Origin: Acheta domesticus
Lineage: Eukaryota; Arthropoda; Insecta; Orthoptera; Gryllidae
Length of the DNA stretch: 64,000 bases
Direction: 5' to 3'
NCBI GenBank assembly: GCA_031308135.1
Contig: JAHLJT010009436.1
Coordinates: 155,580,750 to 155,644,749, forward strand
The position numbers and the translations under genes were made by a program. Positions 25,001 to 36,633 of this stretch are shown here, piece by piece. The notes below the pieces were generated by a model. It was not told the origin of the DNA. It made no database searches and worked only from the letters and a program-made list of their open reading frames with translations. Position 1 is the first letter of the stretch, and the number at the start of each line of letters is the position of its first letter.

Positions 25001-26255
25001 TGCGAAATACGTCTACCATCTTCTTGAATGCATGCTGCTAGACCGAACAAGAAATAGTCAATATAATTTTTAAAATTTTTGTCTCTTAATGAAATCAAAA
25101 TTTTATATACTCCAGGTTCAGAAGCATGATATATTTCAACTGTTAAAAATACGTAATAGGGTGGATTAGTTTCAGGGACCAAGGGCTAATCTTGCAGGGT
25201 GGCGGAAGCTCTAGATGGAGTAGGAAACTTGGCCCTCGCTGATATCTGCAAAAATGTTCCATACGTCATCACTAGGCTAGCATGGTAAAGGAGATCGCAA
25301 CTTGAAAACGTATTTGGCATTTCGTATTAACTTGTGCACATTTTGGATTATTCTGAAAATCTGAATATATTGAGGAATATATAAGAGGGCAACCCCCTCG
25401 AATGTCTGTGGTTTTAGGATCACACGTAACCTCCAGTTTCGTAACGCAAGTGATCGCAAGGGATACATATGTACTCGAAGATAAAATTATATTTTTAGCC
25501 ATTACAAGTTTTGTAATAATATTTCTAAACAAGTTCTCTGAAGTCTCAAAACATTTAAATAAATGTGAGGTGAGAGTCGGTAAACTTTAACGTATGACAT
25601 TTAAATCTACCTATGTTGTCCCTTGGATGAAGAATAGGGATAAGCGACGTTTGTTATCATACGAATATTTTATTTCTCAATCGATAATTTGACATGATTC
25701 TTTCAGCAGTCTCCACGATGATATATCCCTGTATATCCCTATTATACATGACAGCAGTATATATCTGTAACAAAAGTATATAGTCTTTCGGGTTTCCTGT
25801 ATGGCGAACATCCTTTCCATCATCCCTAACAGTTACGCTCGATACAATTGTAGCCCAACCGAATTTAAAATTGACAACAACATGCTTGCAATGAAATGTT
25901 CAGTAACTAATTTCATGATAAGGATGACATGTTGTCTGAAGCTACTTATACTCGCACCACTCTAAACTCAGTAGAGGTTATGTGCCAGCAAAAATAAAAT
26001 CGCTGGGCTACACTTCAGATAGTACTCGAGAATTAAATTTAACTCGTCTTTAATTCGACATGGTATTTCTGCTCCTCTCTCAAATGCATGATCATGAAAG
26101 CTAGTTGTTGCATGTGTGCGAATGCGAATACCCGAGACTTAAATTTAACTCTCCCACCAACGAGTACAGAGTCGACCTTCCCCTCATTGGGCATTCCTTC
26201 CGACTCCGACAAATTTTCACGCACGCGTCTTTAATTTTTTTTCTCCCGTTGACCT
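22041..26255. other. Long AT-rich intergenic stretch
   Basis: More than 4 kb with only one small GC-rich block (about 22851-22990). Repeated TTTATACTTTTAT-like words occur near 22195-22260. Short open frames lack domains. No RNA gene is recognised. Confidence 0.5.
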
Positions 26256-26570
26256 GCGTGTTTAATTGATTGGCGCCGCGCGCGCGCCCCGCGGGCCGTA
26301 GGGCCGGAGGGCCGCAGGGCCGGCAGGGCCGGAGGGCGTGCCTCCGCGGCGCGACGCGAACGAATCGCTTCCTCCGCGCGCCGGATGCGGAAATGCGGCG
26401 CGTGCGCGACCGCCTGCCTCGCGCCCTGCCTCCCGGTCGAGCGCGCCCCTGTCCTGTCCCGTCCGGACGCCGCTATCGCCCCCGGCGCGGCCTCCCTCGC
26501 AGCCGCTATCGCAGACTCCATCGCTGGCCTCGGGGCACGCCTCTCTGGCCGGCTTTTGTCACCTGCGCGT
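26256..26570. other. CpG-rich island 15 with TTTAATTGATTGG at its edge
   Basis: Starts with a TTTAATTGATTGGCGCC word (26261-26276) and continues as GGGCCGG/GCGCGCC-rich DNA. Candidate regulatory island. Frames are Arg/Ala-rich. Confidence 0.5.
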
Positions 26571-26784
26571 TCACGCTGTCGCTGCGCTCTTGCTTCACTT
26601 CTCGTCTTCTCATTTTTCGTTTGATTTATTGCCGTGGTTGTTTTCGTTCTTTTCATCCGCTCTATTTTTTTGCTTGAATTTTACCATGTATACTTCACTG
26701 AATGTGTAATATATTTTATTATTATTAATTTAATACTTTCATTATCAATTTGTTTTGGTGCGTTTTTTAATCCAGCTTTTCGAC

Positions 26785-26915
26785 GTGTAGGTAGGCGCCG
26801 GGTCTCACAATCCCGCATGGGAAGAACACCGCCACTGCTTGTGATGCAAACAAGCACTACTTTTACGGGACTAATTCCCTTAACAGTTGATGTGCCCGGA
26901 AACCTGAAATAATCA
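26785..26915 (+). repeat. Dispersed repeat family, copy 1 (unclassified)
   Basis: Aligns by eye to the copies at 42115-42290 and 61440-61605. Over 51 ungapped bases around GCACTAC...GGGACTAA...CCCGGAAA, copies 1 and 2 share about 65% identity. Copies lie in the same orientation. On the minus strand copies 1 and 3 both begin with a PG...KG...VV-like peptide, so the repeat may be a worn coding piece of a transposon. The family is not identified. Confidence 0.55.
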
Positions 26916-26920
26916 ATCAG

Positions 26921-27430
26921 TCATTGGATGCACCAGCTTTTATTGTTTGAATTCTTTTTCCGCACCTCATTCTTCCTGGAATACATTTTTTATGTATCAA
27001 TTCATGTACGGAGAAATAAAAGAAATCATCTCTGTCAACTTAATATATTTATTTAGAGAGCCGTCTTTGATGACTGCCGTCATCATCTCGCGTTTGCCGT
27101 CATCAGTCTCGCTGTGGATGGCGATAGTCGGGAGACTGTTTATTTCTGACATTCACATATTTCTTGACCCACTTGGTAAGTTTCCATCTTTTCACTCTCT
27201 AATATCTTATCTCCATCACGTACTCTCCTCTCCTTAATGTTTTTCATACTCCAACAGAGCATTAACAACACTCATCTTTTACACGTTTGTCTGATTATAT
27301 TATTTGGTGTCAGTTTCTATGGTTATTGTTGCAATCTCATCCTTCCTTGTGTACATCTGTTTCTACCTTCCTTCTTTTTCCTCACTTTCGCTCCTTTATG
27401 TCAGCTTGATCCCATACCTCCCATCCTTAC
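26921..27430. other. AT-rich intergenic DNA
   Basis: Nothing recognised before the fold-back element. Confidence 0.5.
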
Positions 27431-27666
27431 TATACTTCGGTTTTTCTTTCTTGGCGCGTGGGGGGGTGTCATCAAAATGGAATATCTCACGGTTTTTCGC
27501 GTCGTTCTCGGTTGTGTAGGTAGGCGTCGTATGATCGCCCGCACTGCTCGATACAGTTGTGATCATGCGAATCCTAGCGGCACATTGGAAACGACGCAAA
27601 ATACCGTGAGATATTCCATTTTGATGACCCCTCCCCCACGCGCCCAGAAAGAAAAACTCAAGTATA
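27431..27666. mobile_element. Fold-back MITE with about 106-bp inverted arms
   Basis: Nearly the entire 236 bp is an imperfect palindrome. The left arm (27431-27537) and the right arm (27561-27666) share, in inverted orientation, TATACTT, GTTTTTCTTTCT, GGCGCGTGGGGG, a 20-base ATCAAAATGGAATATCTCAC core, GCGTCGTT and CATGATC/TATGATC. The central loop is about 23 bases. It encodes no protein. Non-autonomous fold-back or MITE elements have this form. A TA target duplication is possible but cannot be told from the palindrome end. An RNA across it would make a long hairpin. Confidence 0.85.
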
Positions 27667-27689
27667 TGTTTCCTTCTCCTCTCCTCTTC

Positions 27690-28060
27690 TCGCGTTGTCG
27701 TCCCTGCCATACCTGCGGAGGCCTCGTCCGTCGCCCGTGGCGCGGCGCGGCGCGGCGCGGCGCGCGCGGCTGAGTCAGCGGGCGATGGGCGTCGGATAGC
27801 GCGGCCTGCGCCTCCGATGATTCACGGGCGCGGCGACGCGCGTGCGGCCGCGGATAAGGCGGCCGCGCACGGATCAATCCCATCGCCAAGGGGACAGGCG
27901 CCCGCCGCACCGGGGGAAGACCCGCCGCGCCTCGCCTCGCCGTGTTGGGCTGCTCCCTAATGAATGCACCACGCGCCGCTCGCCCGTGTGTGAGCTACAT
28001 GGAAAGGTACGCCGCGCAGTCGTTCGAATTCTATGCCGATGGCGTGGAGACGACGTGAAA
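27690..28060. other. CpG-rich island 16 with CCTAATGAATG word
   Basis: Includes a GCGGC pentamer run (about 27739-27765) and an embedded CCTAATGAATG at about 27957. No exon is recognised. Confidence 0.5.
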
Positions 28061-29040
28061 GAATTTAAATAACCCAGTCCGTTGGGACTGCATTTCTTAT
28101 TTATCTCTTTTTCCCAAAGCCTGTATTTAGGACCGATTACCTAACCTCTTTGTACTTCTTAGGTTGACAAATAATGCGTTACCTTTAGTAGTCCTGATAT
28201 TCGATGTATTTACGCGTTTGTATTCGACAGATTGTAAAATACAGGACTTTTTATGTAAACATTGGTTTTTAAATTAAAGACCATTTCGTGTCCTCTATTT
28301 CAAAATAAAGTAGTAGATGCAACCCAATAAGAGTGTTGCGCGCAAGGTGTAAATGAAGTACACTTTTTTTTATCTACCATTCTTGGAGTATGGACTCTCA
28401 GCAAAATTGAATAACTCTTGATTTGCTTAAGTAGCAAATTCTGTGGAAAGGTTTTTCATTCAGATACTATTCTCGTTACATACATTAGCATTTATGAATG
28501 TTGAGAATCTTCATCTTAAATCTAGCAAGTACAAATATTGTTTAATATGGAAATGGCGCTCCCGGACACCTGTCCGGAACGACCTGTCGCGTGCAGCCCG
28601 TTTCTCGTCTGGCGGCGTTCAATTTGCGTCCGCAAACACTCGCTAAGCGCGCGCCGAGTGTTACGTGTGCAGGTTTCGCAAAGGCAACTGGAGCGGCGAG
28701 GTGCGCAACTTCTTCGCTCGTTTCGTGCCTCTGGAACTTGTGCACTTTGTCTCTACTTGCGACGCGGCGTACAGTGCCAGTTGCCCCGCTTGTTTTGTGC
28801 TCCATCCACGCTCTTCTTCCTGCAGCGTTCTCCGGGCTCGATTCCCTGTCTTCCTTCCAGAATCTTGCGGACCTTCTGGTGGTTTAAAACTATTTGTTTT
28901 TTCTCCACTGTTCCTTGAGTCTTCCCCTTTCTGCATCACGTACCAGACTACTGACCGGTCTCGTCTTATCCAATCCTATTCAACTTTGTCTGTGATTCTA
29001 CTTTGCCATATTCAATTCTGTCCATCCTATTCGAATACTG
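28061..29040. other. AT-rich DNA with moderate GC block at 28555-28860
   Basis: The GC block has several open frames with Cys/Arg/Ser content but no recognisable domain. No gene call is made. Confidence 0.45.
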
Positions 29041-29330
29041 TCACATTCAAACCTTCGCCCTGTCTGTTCGATTCAAACCCTAACCTGTCTGTTCTATTCA
29101 AACCCTAACCCTGTCTGTTCTATTCAAACCCTAATCCTGTCTGTTCTATTCAAACCCTAACCCTGTCTGTTATATTCAAACCCTAACCCTGTCTGTTATA
29201 TTCAAACCCTAACCCTGTCTGTTATATTCAAACCCTAACCCTGTCTGTTCTACTCAAACCCTAACCCTGTCCGTTCTGTTCAAAACGCTGGCCCTGTCTG
29301 TCTTTCTCAAACCATGTCCGTTCGATTCAG
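29041..29330. repeat. 26-bp minisatellite with telomere-like CCCTAACCCT core
   Basis: About ten tandem units of TCTGTTATATTCAAACCCTAACCCTG-type sequence (26 bp; shown by CTGTT, ATTCAAACC and CTAACCCTG blocks), clean in the centre and decayed at both ends. The core CCCTAACCCT on plus reads AGGGTTAGGG on minus. It is embedded in a longer unit, so it is not a simple telomeric array. Confidence 0.93.
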
Positions 29331-29399
29331 TCTGCTATTTCTCTCCGTCGTGTACTTCATTCACTGCTGATTTTATGTTAAACCTGCTACCCCGGCTGT

Positions 29400-29720
29400 C
29401 TTTGAATCTACCTATTGTAGCGTCGCGAGGTAGCTCACGCTCCGGCGTGCCGTTTCGCTTGGAAATCCCAGTCTTAAGCCGGATGGGGGATGGGGGTGGA
29501 ACGCGGCGGCGCCTCGCCGGCGCGCGCGGGGCAGGAAAATCCCAGTCCCAAAATAACTTGGACAACAGCGCGCGCGGGCGCGAGTCTAGGTAATGACGGT
29601 TGCTCCCTGGAGAGGGCTGGCTAGCGAGCCGTATGACGCCCGCCGCTGGTAGAGTGGGGGACGAGCCGTGGGATATTTATTGCGGCGCCGACATGCGCTC
29701 GCGGGATACGCTAGTGAGTC
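29400..29720. other. CpG-rich island 17
   Basis: GC-rich block with GATATTTATTGCGGCGCC near 29669. It overlaps the left part of a possible LTR relic. No exon is recognised. Confidence 0.4.
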
Positions 29721-30124
29721 GAAAGACGGGAGGTATCTCCAGTGCAACCTTGCACGTGATCTTCGGGTGTAAGATCAAAGTTGGCATCAGGCCATGTAAC
29801 ATTTCTAGTTACGGGGACTCTATGTCCGACAGCTCGCACTTCGCGTAGCTTTCTCATGCTCTCGAGCAGAGGTACTGGGCTAGGCCTAGGGACGGTCGCG
29901 GGGTTTCGCGGCTAAGAGAATCGAAAGGTTGCCCAAGGGATTCAATCTTGTATCATAATCTTTTATTTTATTATTGTAAATATATTGTAAATACTATACA
30001 AATCAGTCGTCTGTGTTCTTCTTGTCCAGTACGTCACACTATTCTATCCATCTTGTCAGTCCGGTACTTGAATTCCCAACGTATTTAGCGGTCGCCCTAC
30101 ATCTCTCTTCATATGGTATCAGCG
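29600..30124 (+). mobile_element. Possible LTR retrotransposon relic (LTR end plus tRNA-primer-like site)
   Basis: TGGTATCAGCG at 30114-30124 resembles the TGGTATCAGAGC primer-binding site used by many Copia-type elements. The preceding sequence has an AT-rich poly-A-signal-like stretch (29955-30000) and a U5-like run, as an LTR would. The left end is uncertain, no second LTR or gag/pol is visible, and the PBS has mismatches. Weak call. Confidence 0.3.
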
Positions 30125-30179
30125 TCTCTCGCTGAGCATGCACGTATATCACCCAAACGACCTTCGTTCCTTTCTGCTT

Positions 30180-30530
30180 TCGTCGCCCCCCGCGAGCCTC
30201 GTTGCTGTCGCGGACACCTCTGCGCGACCACAACCGCGGTCTGAGCCTGGCATTCGCAACTCCCTCCATCGCGCCGCGCCGCTCTCTCACCTTTCTGCGT
30301 GCCCGCGGAGGCCGCGCCCTAATTAGCCCGAATTCCCCGCCGCCGGCCGCCCGCACCGCGCCGCGCCTCGCCGCACCGGGCGCTGCACTCCGCCCATTGT
30401 GCCCGCGACGCGTCGCGACAGAAGGTGCGGCCCTGCGCGGCGCGGGGAGACTGGCGGCCGAGGCGGCGGTGACGGTCGGCGAGAAGGCAGTGTGTTTGAG
30501 GGGAAGATGGAGACGGCGTTGACTGAATGT
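30180..30530. other. CpG-rich island 18 with CCTAATTAGCC palindromic word
   Basis: CpG-dense block with the homeodomain-type palindrome CTAATTAG at about 30319-30326. Frames are low complexity. Candidate regulatory island. Confidence 0.55.
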
Positions 30531-31955
30531 TAAGTGGGGTACACTTCATTTGCTTTTGTGTGTGTTGAAAGTTGCAGTTGTTTGCAACATACCTCAAGCA
30601 AAAGTGGTGAAGTATCGTAGGTAGGTCAGAAATATCTAGACTACATTTAATGACCACAAGGGAGATCACCGTGTGTAGGCGACTGTAAAAGGGATGGAGT
30701 TTTAAATGTACGATTTAATAGCATATTTCAGCAATTACTGCCAATGCGTTCTGAGCGACAAGAAAAATGAGCCATATGAACATAAGATACGAGGGTTACT
30801 CGCAAAAGTGACTGCAGCAATGATCTATATTTGGTGGCAAGCAAGTAATTTGCTCCCACCTCATTTCAGTTTTTCTGCTGTCAAATTTGGAACATTGTTC
30901 TTCACTTCACAACACTACATTACACTGCATGTATGCACACTTATTACGTCTGCACTTATTCCAAACATTTATTGATATTTAGTCTAGTGTAGAAGACGTT
31001 AAGAAATTGCAATACCTGATGTTTTAAATTAAGGGTTGTCAATGCCAACGCAAACATTGTAGCTTGGCCTCCAGTTTGTCCTTGACCGCCAGGTTAATAG
31101 TCTGCGCTTGCGACAGTGTAATAGTACTTTGTCAATAATTAAACTGAATAGCTGAGTTATTTTCATCTTATTTGAATAATTATCGCGTGATAACTGCACT
31201 TAAGAAAACATATTCATGGCGACACAAAATTCCAACTTCTGAATTACCACCATTCATTTCCTTCCTTAACTTTAAACAACTCCTTTCCATTCCGAATTTT
31301 GAAATGAGGATTATAATTTATTATGATCAATTATTTGACGTCACAAGGAAAACGGAAGTGTTCAAATGTTCGTTATTCACCGAATTGTGTGCGGTTGTTG
31401 GAATTAGAAGTGCCGCCTATTCCGTTCTGAGCGCCGTGGAGGGACGTGTGCCGGTGCTCAGCGGAGCAGATGGTGAGGAAATAAAGGACGACTACCGCGC
31501 CGGGCGGCGGCGCACACTGGCCTGAACCCGGCCGAAACTCGCAGACATCAAAATTTTAAAAACACATTGATTAGAGGGTTAGAGATTTGAAACTAATGAA
31601 GGTAAAGGTCAGAAATTATATACATTGGTTTCCGAATTCAACTGTTTTGTAGAGAATTGTTACATTTAGAAGATGTTGAAAGGTAAACGATAGAATCGGT
31701 AGAAACAATTGAACTTTCCCTACCCAACTCTTTTGAAAATGGCAGTCGTGTGAAGTTATTGTTATATGAAAGCAGAAATATCGCCGTTGTTCACTGGTGT
31801 AAATTAGATATTAATGCAGTAGATAAGAAGCATGTTTAAACACTTATTATATCATTAAATTTCCAACTTTATTCCTATGTTAAAGTGCTTAATGGTAAAA
31901 TTTAAGAAATGTTATGCGCGTCCTGTGTGTGTGCTTTTGGACCTCTTTACCGACT
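30531..31955. other. AT-rich intergenic DNA
   Basis: Nothing recognised, apart from a short GC-rich patch near 31420-31525. Confidence 0.5.
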
Positions 31956-32215
31956 ACTGTGCCGCGCGGCGGCGGCGGCGGCTGCGCTGGCGAGAGTTCG
32001 CGGACGCGCTGGAAGCGGCTGGTTTGCCCGAGCGTGCGCCGCCACGGTCCAACAGGCAGAGCAATTAGGCGCCATTAAAGACCGATCCATCGCGCTCCCA
32101 GCGCGTTCTTGCGCCGCCCACGCCTTCTCCGCCGCCCCTCCCCCGCCCCGCCCTCGCCCCTTCGCCGCCGCCCTCGCCGTCGCGCACGCCGCCCTGAGTT
32201 TCTGCCGCTGGTAAA
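31956..32215. other. CpG-rich island 19 with CAATTAGG and CATTAAAG words
   Basis: CpG-rich, with AT words CAATTAGGCGCCATTAAAG at 32062-32080. No exon is recognised. Confidence 0.55.
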
Positions 32216-33515
32216 CACAGTGTACCGTTCGCGAAATTCTCATCGCGGGATGGAATTTGCATTCGCTTTGCTGTTTTTTTTATCAGGACTCGTGCATCTG
32301 AGTCTTATGCATCGTCAAGTGATGATGGTGGTGACGGATATTGGTATGGTGGTGACGATATCGGTGATGATGGATTGAGTGGTGCTTAAGCTATTGAGCA
32401 AAATGCAGTCAGACAGTTCGACAAGCCAAAAGCCAACCCATTTTGCCGCCGGATTAAGTGGATTCATTTTTTCCCGTACTTCCTCCTCATTCGTAGTTCC
32501 GTTTTGCTGCCACTCTCTCCTCGATTCGGGCGCACAGCAGGTATTTCCGGAATTCAGGTTACGAATTGTAATATTCATGGTAGCAAGAAATTTGTTAGCA
32601 CATTTGAAGTGTGTTATACTGCTGCAATTTCTACTTGGTCTACTTTCCTGCCGATTTTCGCCCATTCATATCGTTTCATGTATATTTATTCATGCAATGT
32701 GACAATTCGTGACCTTTTAGTTAACGGCTAAGTCTGCAGAACATTAGAATAACATATTTTTCATTTTTTTCCATGACGATAATTGTCAATGTTTCCTGTC
32801 TGCAGAATGACAACAATTTTTTGCTAAGTTTTCTAGTGCACCGAAAGCTGTTTTCGCTTAGAACTTCTTTGCTACATCATTCTTTAGTTTGCTTTTCTTA
32901 AAATGCTGTGTGGTCTCTATAGGATATCTTCGTTTGCCGTGATTACTATAGTGTGGTAAAACTTAACGTTATTTTTTCAATTGTACGAATTATCATGTTG
33001 TATATTCTTTTTGTTCACGGAGACTTGTGACCCTTTAGTTGTCTGCGTGCGCAGAATAATAATAATTGTATTAAAGATGAAAATGTAAGCAATAGCATAA
33101 CAATCATCTAGAGAAATTACCTGACGGTCTTGATATATTTTACAGAGGTCAAATAAAAGCCAGAAGACATCAATGCCTAAAAGACTATTGTAATTTGAAT
33201 GTCCCTTAATAAGACTTTCTTTACCTATTTCACAATATGAATCAGATCGTACACATGCTTCGTGTTTAATGATGTGTTCGCGCGGTAAATTAGAGTGCTC
33301 TTTCTCTCTAGCCTAACTAAAAACATACAAGTTCGTAATTGAAAATTTACTAATGATCCAACCGGAACTTTGTGCAGTTTATTCAGAATTGTCATCAATA
33401 CCGTGTTAATTGTTACTCCGAACAACGTAGCAAAGTTTGCTTAACCATCGCAAGGAGGGTGCCTAAGTCATTACCTCGGTCGTCGGGGGCGTTCACAAGT
33501 TAAATCAGTGGCACA
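32216..33515. other. AT-rich intergenic DNA
   Basis: A GATGATGGTGGTGACG-like degenerate repeat occurs near 32320-32370. No gene is recognised. Confidence 0.5.
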
Positions 33516-33790
33516 CCTTGAGCGCAGGGTCATTCACGCGGTGTCGCGGAATGCGCCGGCGCTCCCGCCGGCCCCTTGAGGGCCCTTGGGCCGCGCCCCG
33601 CCCCCCTGCGGGCCCCCGCCCCCCGCTCCCCGGCCCCCGAGCCCCAACCCTTCCGGCCCACCGCTCGCAGCGAGGGCGCGAGGGCGTGCGCCGGGAAACT
33701 TGTGAAGAAACTCCGGCGACGGTCGCGCCCACTCCATGTGGCCCCGTTCACCCTGCTTCCACGGCTCCGATCCGCTCAGCTCTCCTCGTT
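33516..33790. other. CpG/C-rich island 20
   Basis: C-rich plus strand with CCCCCG runs. Open frames on both strands are Pro/Gly/Arg low complexity. Confidence 0.5.
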
Positions 33791-34430
33791 GCAACCTCCC
33801 TCTCGGTCGCCACCCTATTCCGCTGTCTTCATTGCGCACCCTTCCTCTCAGCTGATCAACTCCTTGCCCCTCGCTATTTCCTTCACACTCTCTCATCAAC
33901 TCTTTCATACACGTATTTCGCTTTATTTTCAATTACATTTCTCTGCTCCTTGTCTTTCCATTATTTTTCTTCATCTCACTCCCGTCCGCTTCCGTGAACT
34001 GCGTCCTGTTCTTCTTTGCTGTCACCATTCACTATTTCATGGCATTCACTCTTTTTATTGTGTGGTCAAAGATCTCATGTTCATCCTTCATATTCTCAGC
34101 TTTACGTCACGAAAGTCGTCAGAGTTCTATCGTAACGTTTACAGTCCTGCTCCTTTATTTCTTCCCTCCTTTCTTTCTTTGTTTCTTTCTGTGATCCTTT
34201 CTTTTTTTGTTTCTCTCACGCTCTGTATCCCTCTCAAACACATACCCCTCTCTCTCTCTCTCTCACCCAGACACACATTCTCCTTTCCAACCGTCTGCAC
34301 TGCATTTCATTTTCACCTCCCTATTTTCACTTGCATGCCATCATTCACGCTCTGTCCCGTAATGACAGTCTTTCCCGTCCCCATTCTCCAACTCTCTTCA
34401 CGTCCTCTCTTTCGGCTGACTGTACCCCCA
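33791..34430. other. Pyrimidine-rich intergenic DNA
   Basis: C/T-rich, including a (TC)n run near 34247-34264. The 324-residue open frame through here starts in the C-rich island and reads Phe/Ser/Leu-rich without a domain. Not called as a gene. Confidence 0.5.
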
Positions 34431-34960
34431 CAGTTCGCCCCAGCCCGCGCCCCTTCTCCCCCTCGCCCTCGCGCCCCGACCTCTGCCACCGCAAGGTGCG
34501 TAGATTATTCACGGCCCCGGTGTCGGCGGCGGCACGCTCCTCGCTTTTAATTTAGTAATTTTTGTGCCCCTGCCCCCGCTTCCACCCCGTTCGCTCTGGC
34601 GTTGCGGCGCGGCGCGGTGCGCCCGCGGGGGCGGGGCTCAGGGCGCGGGGTTGAGGGCCGTGGACCCTCCCCAGCGCGGGGGCGGTGCGGGCGGCGCGAT
34701 AGCGCGCGGCTGTAAAACTCCCGTCTTGAGGCGCAAATGTTTGAGTTACGGAGCCGGAAAATGCCGCGGGGCGCGGGGAAGGCGGAATTAGTTCCGCAAC
34801 TCCGGCGCGGCCCCCCCTCCAGCTTCCTCGGAGGCTTCCGCCGCACCCTACGCCGCCCCGCCACGCCCCACCCCCGTCCATCCCCTGCCCCGCTGTCACC
34901 CACGCCGCCGCCCTCCACACGCGGCGCCCTGCAACGTTCGCGAGCCCAGCAGGCGTTCCT
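34431..34960. other. CpG-rich island 21 with TAATTTAGTAATTT and GGAATTAG words
   Basis: Two AT word clusters lie inside GC-rich DNA: 34545-34562 (TTTTAATTTAGTAATT) and 34784-34790 (GGAATTA). Many short frames, no domain. Candidate regulatory island. Confidence 0.55.
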
Positions 34961-36102
34961 CGCTGCTCGTTCATCTATGTGCATTTACTTCGATTCCTGT
35001 GTTTGGCTTTTATTATAGAGAACTTTCCTTTTAACTTTTTTTCGTTTTCCTTTATTTTCTGCATCTTATTTATCCGTATTCTTAAGTGTATATCGCATTT
35101 CCCTTCTCTACTAATGTTGCCACCCGACTCTCATTGCTACTTGTTTTTCTACGTTCTATTATCTACTACTTTGATTCCATCTCACAGCATAATTCTTCTT
35201 TCGTTTCCTCCGTTCTCTTTTTTTTCATTTTCCGTATCCTTTTTCACAGCCTTTTCTTTTTTTTGTAATTTAATTTCTGTTTATCTTATTTGTCTCCATG
35301 TTTCCACCTTTCTTAGACCAAAGGATCATCATTGATTATATCTCCTTATCCAAATATTCTGTGAGTAAAATTGCCCTTAGAATCCTCAGTGCTCAAAGCT
35401 GAAAAATATTGATTAGTAGCTTCAAATATTTGACTAATGTACTGGGGCATTCTTTTCACGTATGTATCTAAATGAACGGAAAAGTTAAAATGTGAATCAA
35501 TTAATTATAGTGCTTTTTAAAGCGTGCTTCTAATTTCATCTTCTCCCCAATGTTGCATTTTGTGTTTCCATGTTTCGACCCGGAGGTTTTAGCGAGTAGG
35601 AAGTTCAAAATGGGTCTATTCACAGATGATAGTATCTTTTTATATAGCTGTAAGATTGTCTATCGGTTTGGCCATGTGGATTTCACTGTGAATGTGAGAA
35701 GTATATTATCTTTTTACCTCTGACCTTATTGCAGCATTTTATATCCCCTTTCAATCTTGAGACTGACTGGAGATCCATATGAATTCTTCACTCCCACTCA
35801 CCCTTTCACCCTCCTCACTCCCACTTTCTTGAGTGTCAACTCGACTTCTTGCTCCCGTTCAAGTAATGAAGTTAATATGTGCACCTGAAAAAGACCCCTT
35901 AAAGACGATCGAAACGTGGTTGTGTTTCAATTTTATATTGAACCTTTTAAATATGTAATAACTGTTTTCTTTAACGTGTATTCACCTCTATTTGATTTAA
36001 AAAGTAAATTGATTTTGTGTCTGATTGTGGCATTAGATTTGTCATAATATTTGATATAATAAACGAAATGTGTAGGCTGCATAGACTATGCATTTCATCT
36101 AA
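34961..36102. other. AT-rich intergenic DNA
   Basis: T-rich at first. At 35884-35918 a CCTGAAAAAGACC...GATCGAAACGT motif resembles words seen at ends of Penelope-like elements. A TGCATAGACTATGCA palindrome lies near 36078. No gene is recognised. Confidence 0.45.

Positions 36103-36154
<52 letters not shown>
36103..36154. repeat. (TTA)n microsatellite, left flank of truncated R4/Dong copy
   Basis: A pure TTA/TAA tract of about 52 bp. On the minus strand it forms the 3' tail or target of the element copy that starts at 36155. Confidence 0.95.
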
Positions 36155-36155
<1 letters not shown>

Positions 36156-36633
36156 CATTACATCACGACTAAAGATGTTATGAGTCGGCTGAATATAAAA
36201 TCTACTCCAGGTTGCAACCAGCTACCTAAGGAGCAGATTCGGTGACTATCAGTGCCTCTACAATACTTTGCGCAAAATGTGGGCTGTTCCAAATAAAGCA
36301 ATTTCTTGCACTTCCCAGTCTTTTGAATTACCTGGGAGTTTAGACAAGTTCTTACTCAAATTTTGCGGAACAAATCCCAGAGCTCCAATAACTATTGGGA
36401 CGACCTGTGCTTTTACGCCCCACATTCGGCTGATCTCGATTTCCAAACTCTTGTATTTAAGACGTTTCTCTGCTTCCTTGGTAACGACGTTTTGATCGCA
36501 AGGTACAGCAACATCGATAAGTAAACACGATTTTTTCGCCAAATCCCGAATCACTATACCCGGTTTGTTTGCCGCTATCGTGCGATCAGTTTGAATTTGT
36601 TGGTCGTACAATATCGTACACAATCCAACAGAC
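36155..36633 (-). mobile_element. 5'-truncated R4/Dong-like element copy
   Basis: Matches the 3' end of the full-length neighbour (36696 onward) almost base for base. It ends abruptly at 36633, where the match to 37174 in the full copy stops and (TTA)n begins. 5' truncation is the usual outcome of incomplete target-primed reverse transcription. Both sides are TTA tract, so it was inserted in, or duplicated with, the microsatellite. Confidence 0.9.
36258..36633 (-). pseudogene. C-terminal fragment of R4/Dong polyprotein (restriction-like endonuclease region)
   Basis: Reads about 121 residues equal to residues 1083-1203 of the intact neighbour. Only three internal residue differences are seen (N for K, G for D, A for S). 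The frame is still open but lacks a start, RT and zinc knuckle. The D-to-G change falls in the conserved KPD of the restriction-like endonuclease, so the fragment lost a presumed catalytic acid. The near identity means the two copies diverged recently. Confidence 0.88.

Noticed and set aside
27563..27910. Open frames crossing the fold-back MITE
   Set aside because: They run through an inverted repeat into a CpG island. The peptide is not domain-like.
29041..29330. Interstitial telomere
   Set aside because: CCCTAA is not tandem by itself. It occurs once or twice in a 26-bp unit with unrelated bases.
33576..34550. A 324-residue plus-strand open frame
   Set aside because: Composition changes with the underlying DNA (Pro/Arg in the island, Phe/Ser/Leu in the pyrimidine-rich part), typical of chance.
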